Program-made: the position numbers and the translations under genes
Origin: Climacium dendroides
Lineage: Eukaryota > Streptophyta > Bryopsida > Hypnales > Climaciaceae
Length of the DNA: 64,000 bases
Direction of reading: 5' to 3'
Assembly (NCBI GenBank): GCA_950106755.1
Contig: OX467092.1
Location: forward strand, 1,612,001-1,676,000
The notes under the pieces: model-generated
Seen by the model: only the letters and a program-made list of their open reading frames with translations
Told to the model about the DNA's origin: nothing
The model's database searches: none
In this document: positions 1-10,672 of the stretch, piece by piece
Numbering within the stretch: the stretch's first letter is position 1
Layout of the letters: each line of letters starts with the position of its first letter

Positions 1-1163
1 TATGCACGCATTCACATTTGGCAATCTCTTCATTGTTGGGAATGCTGAAAAAAACGGGCATTCTTTTGTTGAGCTTTGCCTTCCTCATCAACCTATATTT
101 TTAAGAATTTCTTCCACCTTGATGATTGCCCTATATACAAAGATGGGAGAGTCTCCAATGCCTTCCTAGTGATGACCATGTAACTCTTTGACCAATCAAG
201 TTTCCTTTGTTTTGACATAATTGAGGATATGTTGGTTTTTTATATGGACTGACCTTCAGTAGCAAATCCCTCACCATCCCAAGAGGTATTGTAGAAAATA
301 TTTTTACTTTTAGACCTTTATACTTTTATTTTTATAGGTCACACTATTATTTATACCAAAAAAAAATTCAAAACACAAATATACTAGAGAAATGAACAAT
401 ACATATGAAATTGAACATCATTTAATGCTATGGATAATTAGCCATATATAATAAAGAATACCAAATAATTAGGGCTTTGCGTTGCTATGTGCAACTATCA
501 ATGATTGTTAATTGTTGTAAGTCATATAAGAATATACTTTATAAATTGTGAATAGTATTTATAGAATAATATTATCAAATTAAAATCATCACTTTAATAA
601 CATCTAAAAATATTATATGAAATAACTATTGAATGTGTAGATGTTCTTATAACTACATTAGTTGAATATGCTTTTTAAGTAGGATCTACTTTTCTTGCCA
701 TTCATTGTAGCTTTTGTTAACATCAAACCTTGTTCCTTTTGGTTTAAATTTAGTAATGATTACATTAGCCTCAAGTTCATAGCATTTCTTTTAGAATCTC
801 TTTAATTTGCATGAAAAATTTACTCAACATTTTTATTATAAAAAAATGTGATTAATGAGACAAAATTTGATTCAATAGAAAAATAGATAATGACAAGGTA
901 GGGATTGACAAGAAGTCGGGGCAACAATTGCAATGCAAAGAAGTGCAAAGGAGACTTTAACATACGCAACTCTCTAACATTGAAGTAGAAGTAATTGGTT
1001 AAGATCTATTACTATGATGAAAATGATACAAAGCTATTGCTATAAATAAATTCTGGACAAAGGCCATGGACAAACAACTCTTTGTATCAATATTGTTTCT
1101 TGGTGGCACCTTTGCATTGTCCCTAGACATTGACAACTCATGAATTGATTTCCAAGACAATGA
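1..1163. other. AT-rich intergenic DNA, no gene seen
   Basis: No reading frame with recognisable protein similarity and no clear repeat structure was found here. Base composition is strongly AT-rich, like the other spacers of the window. Confidence 0.5.
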
Positions 1164-1166
1164 GGT

Positions 1167-1369
1167 CACTACAAGAGAAAGGGGTGTTTAAAGTATAGTC
1201 CTAGTAGTATGGTCTTTGAAGTAACGACCTTTAAGTAAGGTTTTTAGTAAAATTTTACTAAAAAGATTGTCTTTTCAATAAAATTTTACTAAAAACCTTA
1301 CTTAAAGGTCGTTACTTAAAAGACCATACTACTAGGACTATACTTTAAACACCCCTTTCCCTTGTAGTG
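1167..1369. mobile_element. CACTA-type MITE (203 bp) with 3-bp target duplication
   Basis: The two halves are near-perfect inverted copies of about 90 bp. The element begins CACTACAAG and ends CTTGTAGTG, the terminal inverted repeat typical of CACTA (En/Spm, CMC) transposons. It is flanked by GGT at 1164-1166 and GGT at 1370-1372, the 3-bp target-site duplication expected of that superfamily. It has no coding capacity, so it is a non-autonomous foldback element. Confidence 0.9.
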
Positions 1370-1904
1370 GGTCAAGTTTGCAATGTGATTCCACAACCAT
1401 GAAGAAAACAATGAATTGAGATTGGAGCTAGGTAGCATAAACTTGTTCAAGGTAAGTTTAATTGAAGGCAATTGCCTTCAAAGTGTAATTGTTTATGCTA
1501 TAGACCCCATTAACAAGAGCTCCTAATCCGTAAATCATAGCTCCCTAAATCACAACTCCTGAAACCACAAAGAAAACTACAACATGAAAGGCTCAAGAAA
1601 ACACATGAAAACCTTGTACACAAGCATTGAACCCTAATTTGCAGATGGCCAAGATTGTCCCTCATTGAAATGCACATCGATGGCTAATGTTTTATTTTTA
1701 AAATGAAGATCAAGAACATTGAAGGGGGTCAATTTTATGAAAGTAAGATTGATGTCTAGGGTTCAATTGCAATTTTTATTTTTTTAACAATATAAATTGA
1801 CAACATTGAAGGGATTCAATTTATTTCTATCAAGATCAACGGTTGGTATTATACTAAGTTTTTGGGGAAGGGAGGACAATACATAATCAATTTATCCTTA
1901 ACCC

Positions 1905-2970
1905 TTAAACATCGAGGAGGATTAATGAATGACAAAGAATCCTTCTATTAAGATGGAAGTGCAATTATTCATCTTTAGAATTTTGATGTGAAAAGGGGAC
2001 ATCTTCTATAGTAGTTTGACTTCCAATGAGTATTTTTTGCAAATTTTTAACAAATGATTCATACGATGATAAAAGGGATGGTTTTCACAATCATTAGTTT
2101 GTCCTTTAAGGATTAAATGTTGATGAGGATGTTTGGCATCCAATGGATGATAGAGAATCCTTCTAGCAAGATAGAAGTACAACTATCCATCTTAAGAATT
2201 TTGTTGTGGGAAGGGAAGGCATTCTATAGACATTTGACTTCCAAATAATGCTTTTGTAATTTTTTTAAGCAAATGATTCACATGATAATGAAAGGAATGA
2301 TTTCTACGGGCACCCGTCCATCCTTTAAGGGTTAACCCAATAAGCCAATAAGGATGCCACAAACCACAATGCTAGTTCAATGAATGACTTCAATGTTGAC
2401 TATAGAAAAAGTGAATGTACCTATTGGTTCAATAATCGGAGAGTTTTGGTGACTACCTTGGTCATGGGGGGCCATCACAAAGTTTAGATCTTACGGTTTG
2501 TCAACAATTATCATGTGGTTATCATTGTTTCATGAGTTTGCATATTAATTACAATTTATCACATCATTACAATGCATTATTTGCAACTACATTGTAACGA
2601 TGTGAAGTAATGCATTGTAATGATGCAACAAATTGTAATTAATGTGCAAACTCATGAAATAACAATAACCACATGATAATTGTTAACAAACCTTAGGGTC
2701 TAAACTTTGTGATGGGCACGTCCTTAGAAGGTTAACCCTTCTAAGGACAAACGCAACGGCAGACGTTTTTTGTCCGATGAATGACAAGGAATTCTCTTAT
2801 GTAGGACATAAATGTAACTATTCATCCTCAGAATTAGGGGTGGAAAGGGGAAATTTTCTATAGTAGTTTGACTCCCAATGAATATATATTTTTTTAAACT
2901 AGATGATGTCACACAGTTCCAAAAGGATCAATTTCCATGGTCACCAGCCCGACATTTAAGGATTAAATTG
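1905..2970. repeat. Diverged tandem repeat, three ~220-bp units, interrupted by a foldback
   Basis: Three units share the order: AATGACAAAGAATCC-like start, a 'tattcatcttagaatttt'-like block, 'tctatagtagtttgacttcc', then 'cctttaaggattaa'. They lie at about 1915-2120, 2140-2335 and 2755-2970. The third is separated from the second by the inverted repeat at 2472-2715. No coding potential was recognised. Confidence 0.65.
2472..2715. mobile_element. 244-bp foldback (inverted-repeat) element
   Basis: Two arms of about 110 bp (from 2472 and back from 2715) are near-identical reverse complements, each starting CCATCACAAAGTTTAGA at its outer end, around a short AT-rich centre. This is a MITE-like foldback. 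No convincing target-site duplication was found, so the superfamily is not assigned. It sits between units of the surrounding tandem array. Confidence 0.7.
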
Positions 2971-3439
2971 TACTCTGGAGTACTTGTGGAGTACATTTAT
3001 ACCCACTTGGCACTCAAGTAGAAGATTAGAAATCAACAACAATTGTCGGTTCTTCAATATGGGGGAGAAAGAACAAGCAATTGTGCTAAAGTTTTATCCT
3101 AAGAATTTTAAACTTTCTCTTCAGTGGGGCCAACAACATCGATCATGTAACCATTTTTGGATAAAAATAATTTTCCGTCTAAAGATTTGCACTATGATCC
3201 ATCTATGATGATTTCATCGATATCAAAGATTACTATGTGATAAAAAAAAATTGATTGAATTTAAAGAAAGAATCCCCCTAAATTTTTTTGAAAAAATAAA
3301 ATTCACTACCAATGCTAGAAGAAGTTGCATCTTCAGGGGCCATTTAAAAGAGATCATCCATTTTTAAACCACCCTTGCCTTTTCACAAATTAGGTTGCTA
3401 TATTTTTGATGAGATGTGGTTTAGATGACAACACACATA

Positions 3440-3660
3440 GAATGGGAGCCATGCATGAAAGCAATAGCCACGTAGAAAGGCAATGCATGTTTGAGGTGGT
3501 GAAGTAAATGGTTGAGTCCATTCTATTATAGTATTCTACAAATTTGCAATTAGAACTATTCTAAAATTGGACACTTTGAAGATTGTTTTCACAGACTACA
3601 AGAAGATTAATCACGAGGAAGTGAAAAAGGATGTACCTAGAAGATTACCTTACAAAAAAA
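3440..3660 (+). pseudogene. Decayed fragment of K2-type receptor-kinase 3' end
   Basis: The stretch 'gaggtggtgaag...gagtccattctatta...tttgcaattag' matches the end of the last K2 exon at 39060-39140 and its 3' flank. Stops and missing segments leave no usable reading frame. A close relative lies at 22440-22690 on the other strand. Confidence 0.55.
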
Positions 3661-4130
3661 CTTGATAGGAGGTTCCTGACTCAACATTTGCCTCATACTC
3701 TTCCTCGAGGGAGGCTAAGTGAAATCAATGATGTCATATCTACAAGCAAAAAGGGTACACCTTTATTGAAGAGTAATCAAATTTAAACTTTTCTATACTA
3801 GACAAAATTTGACAATAAAGGTTAGAATCCCAAAACATAACATAAGGTCTTTAAATAGGGTATCTTTCCTATCTTCCCCATTGTCCCAAATGTTGTGCCA
3901 TATATCTTCCCAAAACCCTTCCCTACCTAGCACCAAAATATATTAAACAATAAAATAAACACTTTCAAAGGAAGCATCAATGATTAACTCCTAGAGGACA
4001 AAGAATTTAAAGCGTGAAAATATAATTTAGATGAGCCATATTTTTTGTCACTAGAATTTGTGAAGAGTAGTACATGTGTTTGTCAAAAAAAAATAGATTA
4101 AACAAAAATGACACAACAAGTGATTTGCTC

Positions 4131-4699
4131 ACGGGGGGTGCACTACAAAAGAAGTTCATGGGTGAGGAGCGACCAAACCCTAACTACCCATTTCTACTTT
4201 TCCTAATTACTTTCTAATAAACTATAATTTCAACCTACAATTTTGAGCTCTGTTTAACAATGTCTATAGGTTTCTATTGCCAAAATTTTCAATCCTAAAT
4301 AACATGTGATACATTATCTAGAAAGGATTGAAAAATAAACTAAAATGGCATATTTTTCAACTAAAATATTTATAGAGATTACATGAAGATGACTATTGTA
4401 TCAATATTTAGCCAAAATAAACTTTTAGTAGAAAGCTATTTTATAGATTTTTTTTATTATATAATATAGGGGTGTGAAAGTTATTTTTAGCTTTACAGTG
4501 TATCTTTTTTCTTTTAAAATTTGTAACTAATTATTATTAACATAAAAAATACCAATAATTCAAAACATAAACTTTCAAAGTAGGAAAATCTATTCATATA
4601 TTTTTTTTAGAAAAAAAATAAAATTTTAGAATATAATATAGGGGGTTTAAAATTTGGTCGTTCCTCACCCATGAACTTCCTTTGTAGTGCACCCCCGGG
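4131..4699. mobile_element. Mutator-like non-autonomous element (569 bp) with 9-bp target duplication
   Basis: Ends are inverted repeats of about 45 bp sharing GGGGGTGCACTACAAA and then GAAGTTCATGGGTGAGGA. Flanks are GATTTGCTC (4122-4130) and GATGTGCTG (4700-4708), a 9-bp duplication with 7 of 9 matches. The surrounding DNA has a paralogous, uninterrupted copy in inverse orientation near 21500-21600, where the site occurs once (GAGTAGATC at 21560-21568) with no insert, so the boundaries are supported by an empty site. A 9-bp duplication fits Mutator-like elements. The interior is AT-rich and non-coding. A relative sharing the interior lies at about 27570-28125. Confidence 0.75.
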
Positions 4700-4860
4700 G
4701 ATGTGCTGAAAATGGCTCAAAAGATCTTGACACCAAACTTAAACATCTTAATCCTTTAAGGATTAAAAAGAAACCCCACTAGAGTAATAGACCTCCCTTG
4801 ATCAGTCTCCCTATGACTTCATCAAAAAAAATTTGAAACTATAAAGTTTACTGAAAATCA

Positions 4861-5060
4861 TACCACTTACAAATTGGTTGAATTTTGCAACAAAATGAAC
4901 TCAACCAAGGTCTTCTACCACCTCAAACATGCTCATCCTTCCTAGGGGAAGTAGCTGCACCGCACACAAGAGCAATCATCAAAAACTCCTTCAACTCTTT
5001 TTTGTGGATGTCAACAATTGCAAAGTTAAGCTTCTTATACTATTTTTTATTACAACTTCA
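4861..5060 (-). pseudogene. Remnant of the original K2 C-lobe exon (left arm)
   Basis: Read on the minus strand, this segment aligns with the last exon of the right-arm K2 gene (about 38960-39150), including the blocks encoding EELEEFLKIALVCV and MAEVVKQLEALVQS. Frameshifts and stops make it non-functional. It lies just downstream of the left-arm K2 exons, where a homologous last exon would be expected if the exons at 5304-7620 were inserted later. Confidence 0.65.
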
Positions 5061-6068
5061 TAGCTATGTAGCTTTTTTCATGCTATGGACTAGAACTCAA
5101 TTTTTGAATAGCACCAAAATACATAAGAACTAATTCAACGTTTCAAATTCCTTCACTTTGATGTTGGATATAACAACTATATTAGACTACCTTAGAAATT
5201 GTACCATTGTGTGCCTCCAAAGTTAACCAATGTAGAAAGGTTCCATGTCAACATGTATGACTTAAAGGTTTAAGGCAACAACTTAGATTCCACCATTTTT
5301 CACCTAATTAGGACTAAAAGCTCTATCCACATACCTTATAGAGGTGTCAAAATCTTGATTAGAAGCCTTGTCCACATACTTTGCACTATCTACATACCTT
5401 GCAGAGGGGCCAAAATCTTGGCTAGAGGCTTTGTTCACATAACTTGAAGAGATGTCAAAATCTCCAAAAAAGAATTGAGGTGACTCTGCAATTGGTCCTA
5501 TTTCTATTGTCAAAGCACCTTGAAGTTGTTGGACCACTTCTACCATTGTAGGCCTGTGCACAATTTTAGGTTCTACACATTGCATGGCAATCTCTGCAAC
5601 TGTCCACACTGCTTTCATATTAGGATTTGAAGCTTTTACTACAGGTGCTAATATTGAATCAATGTCGTTGTTTTGGAGTCCCTCCCGAACCTATAAAACA
5701 AGTGTATGTGACAATCAATAATGTAGTTCAAAATAAACATAAACTTAATTCTTATATGCTCTAAAAATACTATTATTAAGCTAGGTGAGTGATAGATTAT
5801 GTACAACATATTCTAATGTTGTCTTAAGGTGCTCCTATTTTATATGAAAATAGGTTTGAGTGACTCACACAAAAGATTGAAGAGTTAATATTCAAATGCT
5901 AAATGAAGTTACTAAATGCAATTGTTAGTAGTTAATTACGCCACTAAATTTATTCAATATATTAGATGAATCATTCTTGTATGTGGATTGAATTTCATCT
6001 CCTTTATCCCCTCCAATGAAAAAAACATGCAAATTTGGTATGAACCCATTTCAACAAAAAATCAATAT

Positions 6069-6238
6069 GGGGAATTTCATTAAAATGGCGATATTCCATG
6101 TGGTTTTCACAGTGTGCCATTCCCACAGTTTAGACTGGGCGATCTAAAATCTATTAGTGTACTAGATTTTAGACTGCCTGATCTAAACTATAGGAATGTC
6201 AAAGTTACAAAATATTCGCCATTTTAATGAAATTCCCC
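6069..6238. mobile_element. hAT-type MITE (170 bp), perfect 8-bp target duplication
   Basis: Terminal inverted repeats GGGGAATTTCATTAAAATGG and its complement bound the element. It is flanked on both sides by ATCAATAT (6061-6068 and 6239-6246), a perfect 8-bp duplication typical of hAT elements. It lies in the intron between the last two K2 exons of the left arm. The interior is itself partly palindromic. Confidence 0.88.
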
Positions 6239-6824
6239 ATCAATATAACATTCATCCTCTAAATATATCCCATAAAAGATGGTTTAATATATATATGCTC
6301 CTATATTCTTTTAATATTTTTAGGAGTGATTGACAACTACCTTTGTAATATATATTGATTTTATATTTGTAATAATGGCATATAGTATATTTCCACAAAA
6401 TTGTAGTATTAGTGACTCAGCTGAAACCTCACATTTATAGCAATTCAAGTGTCTAGAACAAAGGGCACTTGAGCATCATTTTGACAAATATGATCATACT
6501 ACAAATTGAAATGACAAATAAAAGGATAATCTCTAATTTTTTGGCATAGCTCTACTTTCCACCTAATATTGTGAAAACAAAATTGTGCAGGATAAAGAGT
6601 TAGCAACTGACCCAGCGGACAATGGCCTTTCCGTTAGTCAGCACGGATAGATTAGAGGGCAGAATTCCGGTGATCAGTTCCAAAAGAACAACTCCAAAAC
6701 TATACACATCACTTTTGGTAGATACGCGTCCAGTTGTTAAGTAACTGCAGACCACAAAATCTTCACATGTAAGTATTTGAAAGACATGAAGACATATTAA
6801 TTTGAAAAAGATGAACACATACAT

Positions 6825-7214
6825 GGGCAATTTCGTTAAAATGGTGAAATTTTGCTACTTTGGCAGTTTTTACAGTTCAGAATGGGTGGTCTGAAGTGTA
6901 CAAACATCGTAGATGTCCGAAATCTACACCATTTTAGATATTTCAAATCTACACTAGTGCTAGATGTCACTTTTACAATTCAGATCATGTGTTTTGAATT
7001 CTATAGTAGTCATAGATTTTTGAAATCTATAAAAGTCCAAGATTACTGAAAAATATACCTATCCTAGATGTCACTTTTACAATTCAGAGCAGCTGGAATG
7101 GAAGTCTTTGGATGAAGCAGCGAACTCTCATCCAGGCGATCTAACAACCAAATCTCATCCGCCCCAGGCAGTCTGAAAATGGCAAGTAATGCCGCCATTT
7201 TACCGAAATTCCCC
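6825..7214. mobile_element. Second hAT-type MITE of the same family (390 bp)
   Basis: Ends GGGCAATTTCGTTAAAATGG and CCATTTTACCGAAATTCCCC match the family of the 170-bp element. Flanks ACATACAT (6817-6824) and ATATACGT (7215-7222) agree at 6 of 8 positions, consistent with an older insertion. It lies in the preceding intron of the same K2 exons. Confidence 0.75.
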
Positions 7215-7627
7215 ATATACGTACTTCACTCTTCATTTCTTTTAACATTTCTACAAAACAATCCATCTAATATATAGCATAACTACACTTGTAAGCGCAA
7301 GAACTGCTTTCCAAGGACTACTGTAGAGCTCCAGAACGACCCCATTCCTAGCATTCAGGCTCAAGTTACAAAACAAAGAAGGCAATCATTGACGCAAGGA
7401 GACCTCTAGATAACTTACTCTGGATCGATGTAGCCAAAGGTTCCCGCGGGCATAGTCGTCACGCTTTTCTCTTCAGTTTCACTCATGAACTTGGCCAATT
7501 CGAAGTCCGACACTTTGGCATCAAATTCAGGAGTTAGCAGAATGTTGCTGCTGGTCACATTCCTGTGTATGATAATTGAACTACACCCCGTATGCAGATA
7601 CTCCAAGCCTGCCCATTCACTAGCCAC

Positions 7628-8499
7628 TCATCAATCTGCATAAACTGACGTCTTACTCTGCAACTATCAGGTTGAATATTTAAAGTGCTACATATAGACA
7701 TGGAGGTTGCAATGGGCTTCCTTTTCTGGCGATACAGCCAACAACAAAGTCCAGTAAATGGCAGTCCATTTTGAGCGACTTCCATTAATGCATTTGCCCT
7801 AGTTGTAGGTTTGTATTGTCAAAAGAAACCCTGGGCTAAGCAGCCTACACATGATTGTGGCACGGAACATTCACACAATGGATCAGACACAGAGTAGATT
7901 TACTGAGAAATGAAAACATATGACGACTTGGTAAGCGCATGCCCTACTACCTTGCGCTGCATTTAGGGCAATGTGAAGACGTCTCCTCCAATTGAGCGTG
8001 CTCCCTGCCGAAGTGCCTGCATTATCACTCAGCATTATCATCGGATCCAATTGTCAAAGCTAGCCTTCCTCAGTGATCTTGGAAGTCGATCAGACGTAGG
8101 ATGCACGTTCTAAGGTGGGGTGTTCATAACTTAGTATCCTTCGAAGCACGCCTCATATCATTGTTCGGTAAATTTTCCTTGAAAGATGAGAAGAAGCTGC
8201 ATCTTACCCACATTGACTCATATTTTTCACGCTCTTTTTGAATTACTTATGAATTTTTGAAGTTGGAATGGGGGGTGTTCCAAAATCGTCCCCACTTGAA
8301 ATGTTCAGTGTTCACTATGGGTCCACGGAAACTTCCAATATGTAACCTTGAGTTAGAGGATGCATTTAGAGCAGGCACATTTTTTGCAGACCCGACCTTA
8401 ACCCTCCCTCAAGAACTCCAAACCCTTCAGCAAGGATAACTACAAAGTCAAAGCTCAAATTTCTTGTTAAAGTTCCCAAATCAGAGGTCCGAAGCTCAC
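7628..8499. other. Left-arm K2 intron or rearranged segment
   Basis: This lies between K2 exon 4 (ending 8500 with donor GTGAGC) and the C-lobe exons. It contains no recognisable kinase sequence, although the right-arm gene encodes about 25 residues (SPLDWDRRLGIALCAAR) that should fall here. The missing coding sequence marks the break in the left K2. Confidence 0.5.
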
Positions 8500-10542
8500 C
8501 ATGTAAGTGATTACATAAGGAATCATTGTCCGGGTTCTCATAGACTAGGATTGGATCGTGCTCTAGGCAGTACCCCACCAAGGCCACCACATATTTGTGG
8601 TGCAACCGGGACACCATCTCTATCTCCATTTTGAATGCTTCAAAAGCTTCTTCGAAAGCTTTCCGGAACCTCATTACTGCAACCGTGGCACCTGTGCCTG
8701 CCTGAATACCCTCGTATACCTGCTTAAGCTCACACACACAACTAGTGAACGTGAAAATCATGAAATATATGTGAAAACACCTGTACAATACAAGCTATGT
8801 ACAGGACTTAAGAGCTCACTTCGTTTTGTTTAGAATTTGAGCAGGCTCTAGTGACTTCACATTTGGAAAAATTTTCACAGAATTTTCTAGAGAGCTCCTA
8901 TTCATCACTCTACATGTGAAGCTTTGTTTCATGACATTTCGATAAGTACTGCAAAAATTATATGTTTTTCAGAAATTCTGATGTCAAATGGGGAAGCTAA
9001 AAATAGACTACAAATAAAGATTATTGAATTTTAACATGCATTTTATATTATTTGATAGATTGGTACCTACATGTAAATGTTTGAATCCACTTTTTATAAT
9101 TTCCAAATATAAAGAACAACATAGGATATATATATTTCTTACAAGATCATTCTCACCATTGGGATTTACAATTCTCAATTTCTTGTCAAAGATACTAAGG
9201 ATTTAGGTAGTTCTTTTCATCAAGTCCAACATTCTCCTTTATTTTTTTGTTAAATATGAATATGAAATGATTTTGGGTTAAATTGTTCTCTGTATTCTCA
9301 ATCCATTTTCCAACTTGTTTTTCCAACACGAGTTATAGGAGTTTTTCCAACGTCTTTTTTTCCTAAAAAGTTTGAAAGTCAAAACTTTGCCTTTAAGAGG
9401 AGCCATAAAATCCTTTCCTGGAAGTTAAGACACATCAATCTTGAATAAGTTAACAAAAATATCTGATAGTTGGATCTATTGAAGAAAAATTAAGTTAAAG
9501 ATTTTAGTCTTTGAGTAAGTATTTTCAAGCAGTTTTGGGCCTCAAAACACCTCAGAACTTTAGGGGCTATCTTAGCAACGGTCGTGATGCATAATTCAGC
9601 CGATTGAACCACAATTCCATGAGTAAATCAACATATCACAATGTCTACAAGTTTACAAGTCTACAAGTTTCTAGCGTACTTGCAGGATTTCACTAGCACA
9701 TTTCATCACGGTAAGAAACAACCACACTTGAACCAGCTCCAAAGTAATAGATGATATTAGAAACCCAGGTAAGAATGTGGCGCACCGTATAACTTCCTTC
9801 CTCACGTATGATGTCCTCATCGTTGAAATCATTTGTCATTGTCTTGATGTCGGAAGAAGAGAACCTATGAAGTACTTCGAGCTCGGGAAAACTGTGTTTC
9901 AGCTTGTCTCCATAGAATTTCGTAGGGTTTGAGACGCCTTTCTTCTTTTTCTTCACATTGCTCATACCACTCATCAATTTCCGAATATAACCGCTCATAC
10001 CTGAAGCTTTCCCACTCATCCTTTGTTGTTTGAGCACTAGTGTCTCCTTGAAACTGTCTGCAATAAGTGACGGCATGCAAAAATAGAAAGATTCAGTAAT
10101 CAAAATGTGCAATGGCATTTGAACTTCACAACTAGTGAAGAATCATCCTAGCATCTACATTGAACAACTAGTATAACAAGGTGGATATTGGAAAAATGAC
10201 CACTCCATGAAAACACAGCCGAGAAATGTTCACTACAAATAAGAAATATTGTAACTCGAAACAAAACTATTTAAAGGATACTATAAGCCCTGATAGGAAA
10301 ATAGTAATACAGTCTAGTGTACAATGTTGCACTATAAGAATCACCTTGAATGTCCTTCATTGAAGGCCCCTTCTGCCCAATACGTATGTCAACTGTCTGA
10401 TGGATTTCCCGCGCTGATGAACTCACTGGTCCTCCACCAGATTGCCCAGAGGCTGCACTATTTTCAGGGACCAGCTGAGGTTCAAAAGTATCTATTCGAG
10501 AAGATGACTCAGTGATATTATTCTTATAAGTAACCATAGTAT
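8500..10542 (-). CDS. Left-arm K2 N-lobe exons 2-4 (pseudokinase)
   Basis: Three exons with consensus splice sites: 10542-10345 (198 nt), 10057-9786 (272 nt) and 8719-8500 (220 nt). Junction phases are 1, 1, 0 and 1. The first encodes a Ser-rich linker (ITESSSRIDTFEP ... MKDIQ). The second encodes a basic stretch (NVKKKKKGVSNPTKF) and FSSSDIKTMTNDFNDEDII, the usual lead-in to a receptor-like kinase domain. The third is the N-lobe VYEGIQAGTGATVAVMR, then EMVSRLHHKYVVALVGYC and LVYENPDNDSL. The glycine loop is REEGSYTVYEG instead of GxGxFGxVYxG, and the ATP-binding lysine is Met (VAVM). No signal peptide, ectodomain or membrane helix precedes it. The simplest reading is that these exons continue the K1 transcript. 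Whether the product is made is unknown, because the C-lobe exons downstream are damaged. Confidence 0.72.
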
Positions 10543-10672
10543 CTGATTTGAAATGACAAACACAAACAATTAGTACAATGTTCAAGATCGTCAGTCTAAA
10601 GCGGTCTCCGCCAAAACGTGGTAAGGACTCTCATTCTTATCGTACATGATATATACATCATAATTCAATGTA

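Larger units (their letters stand above)
5304..7620 (-). pseudogene. Left-arm K2 C-lobe exons, receptor-kinase type, catalytic residues lost
   Basis: Three exons encode a kinase C-lobe: about 7608-7419, 6744-6612 and 5690-5304 (stop). The first reads GLEYLHTGC, then [13 protein letters not shown] and VSDFELAKF, so HRD is HRN, the following Lys is Thr, and DFG is DFE. The junction GA|T gives GYIDPDYLTTGRVSTKSDVY and then SFGVVLLELITG. The last exon has AEIAMQCVE and RPTMVEVVQQLQ, followed by a tail with a repeated YVxKASxQDF motif. Similarity is to LRR/malectin-type receptor kinases. The 5' part of the first exon (the LDWxxRLxIAL region) is missing and no acceptor in the phase of the upstream K2 exon is present, so this looks broken or inserted. 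Introns carry two hAT MITEs. Confidence 0.7.

Noticed and set aside
7555..7785. 76-aa minus-strand frame upstream of GLEYLH as the missing K2 segment
   Set aside because: It shows none of the expected LDWxxRLxIAL sequence and is out of phase with the adjoining kinase exon.
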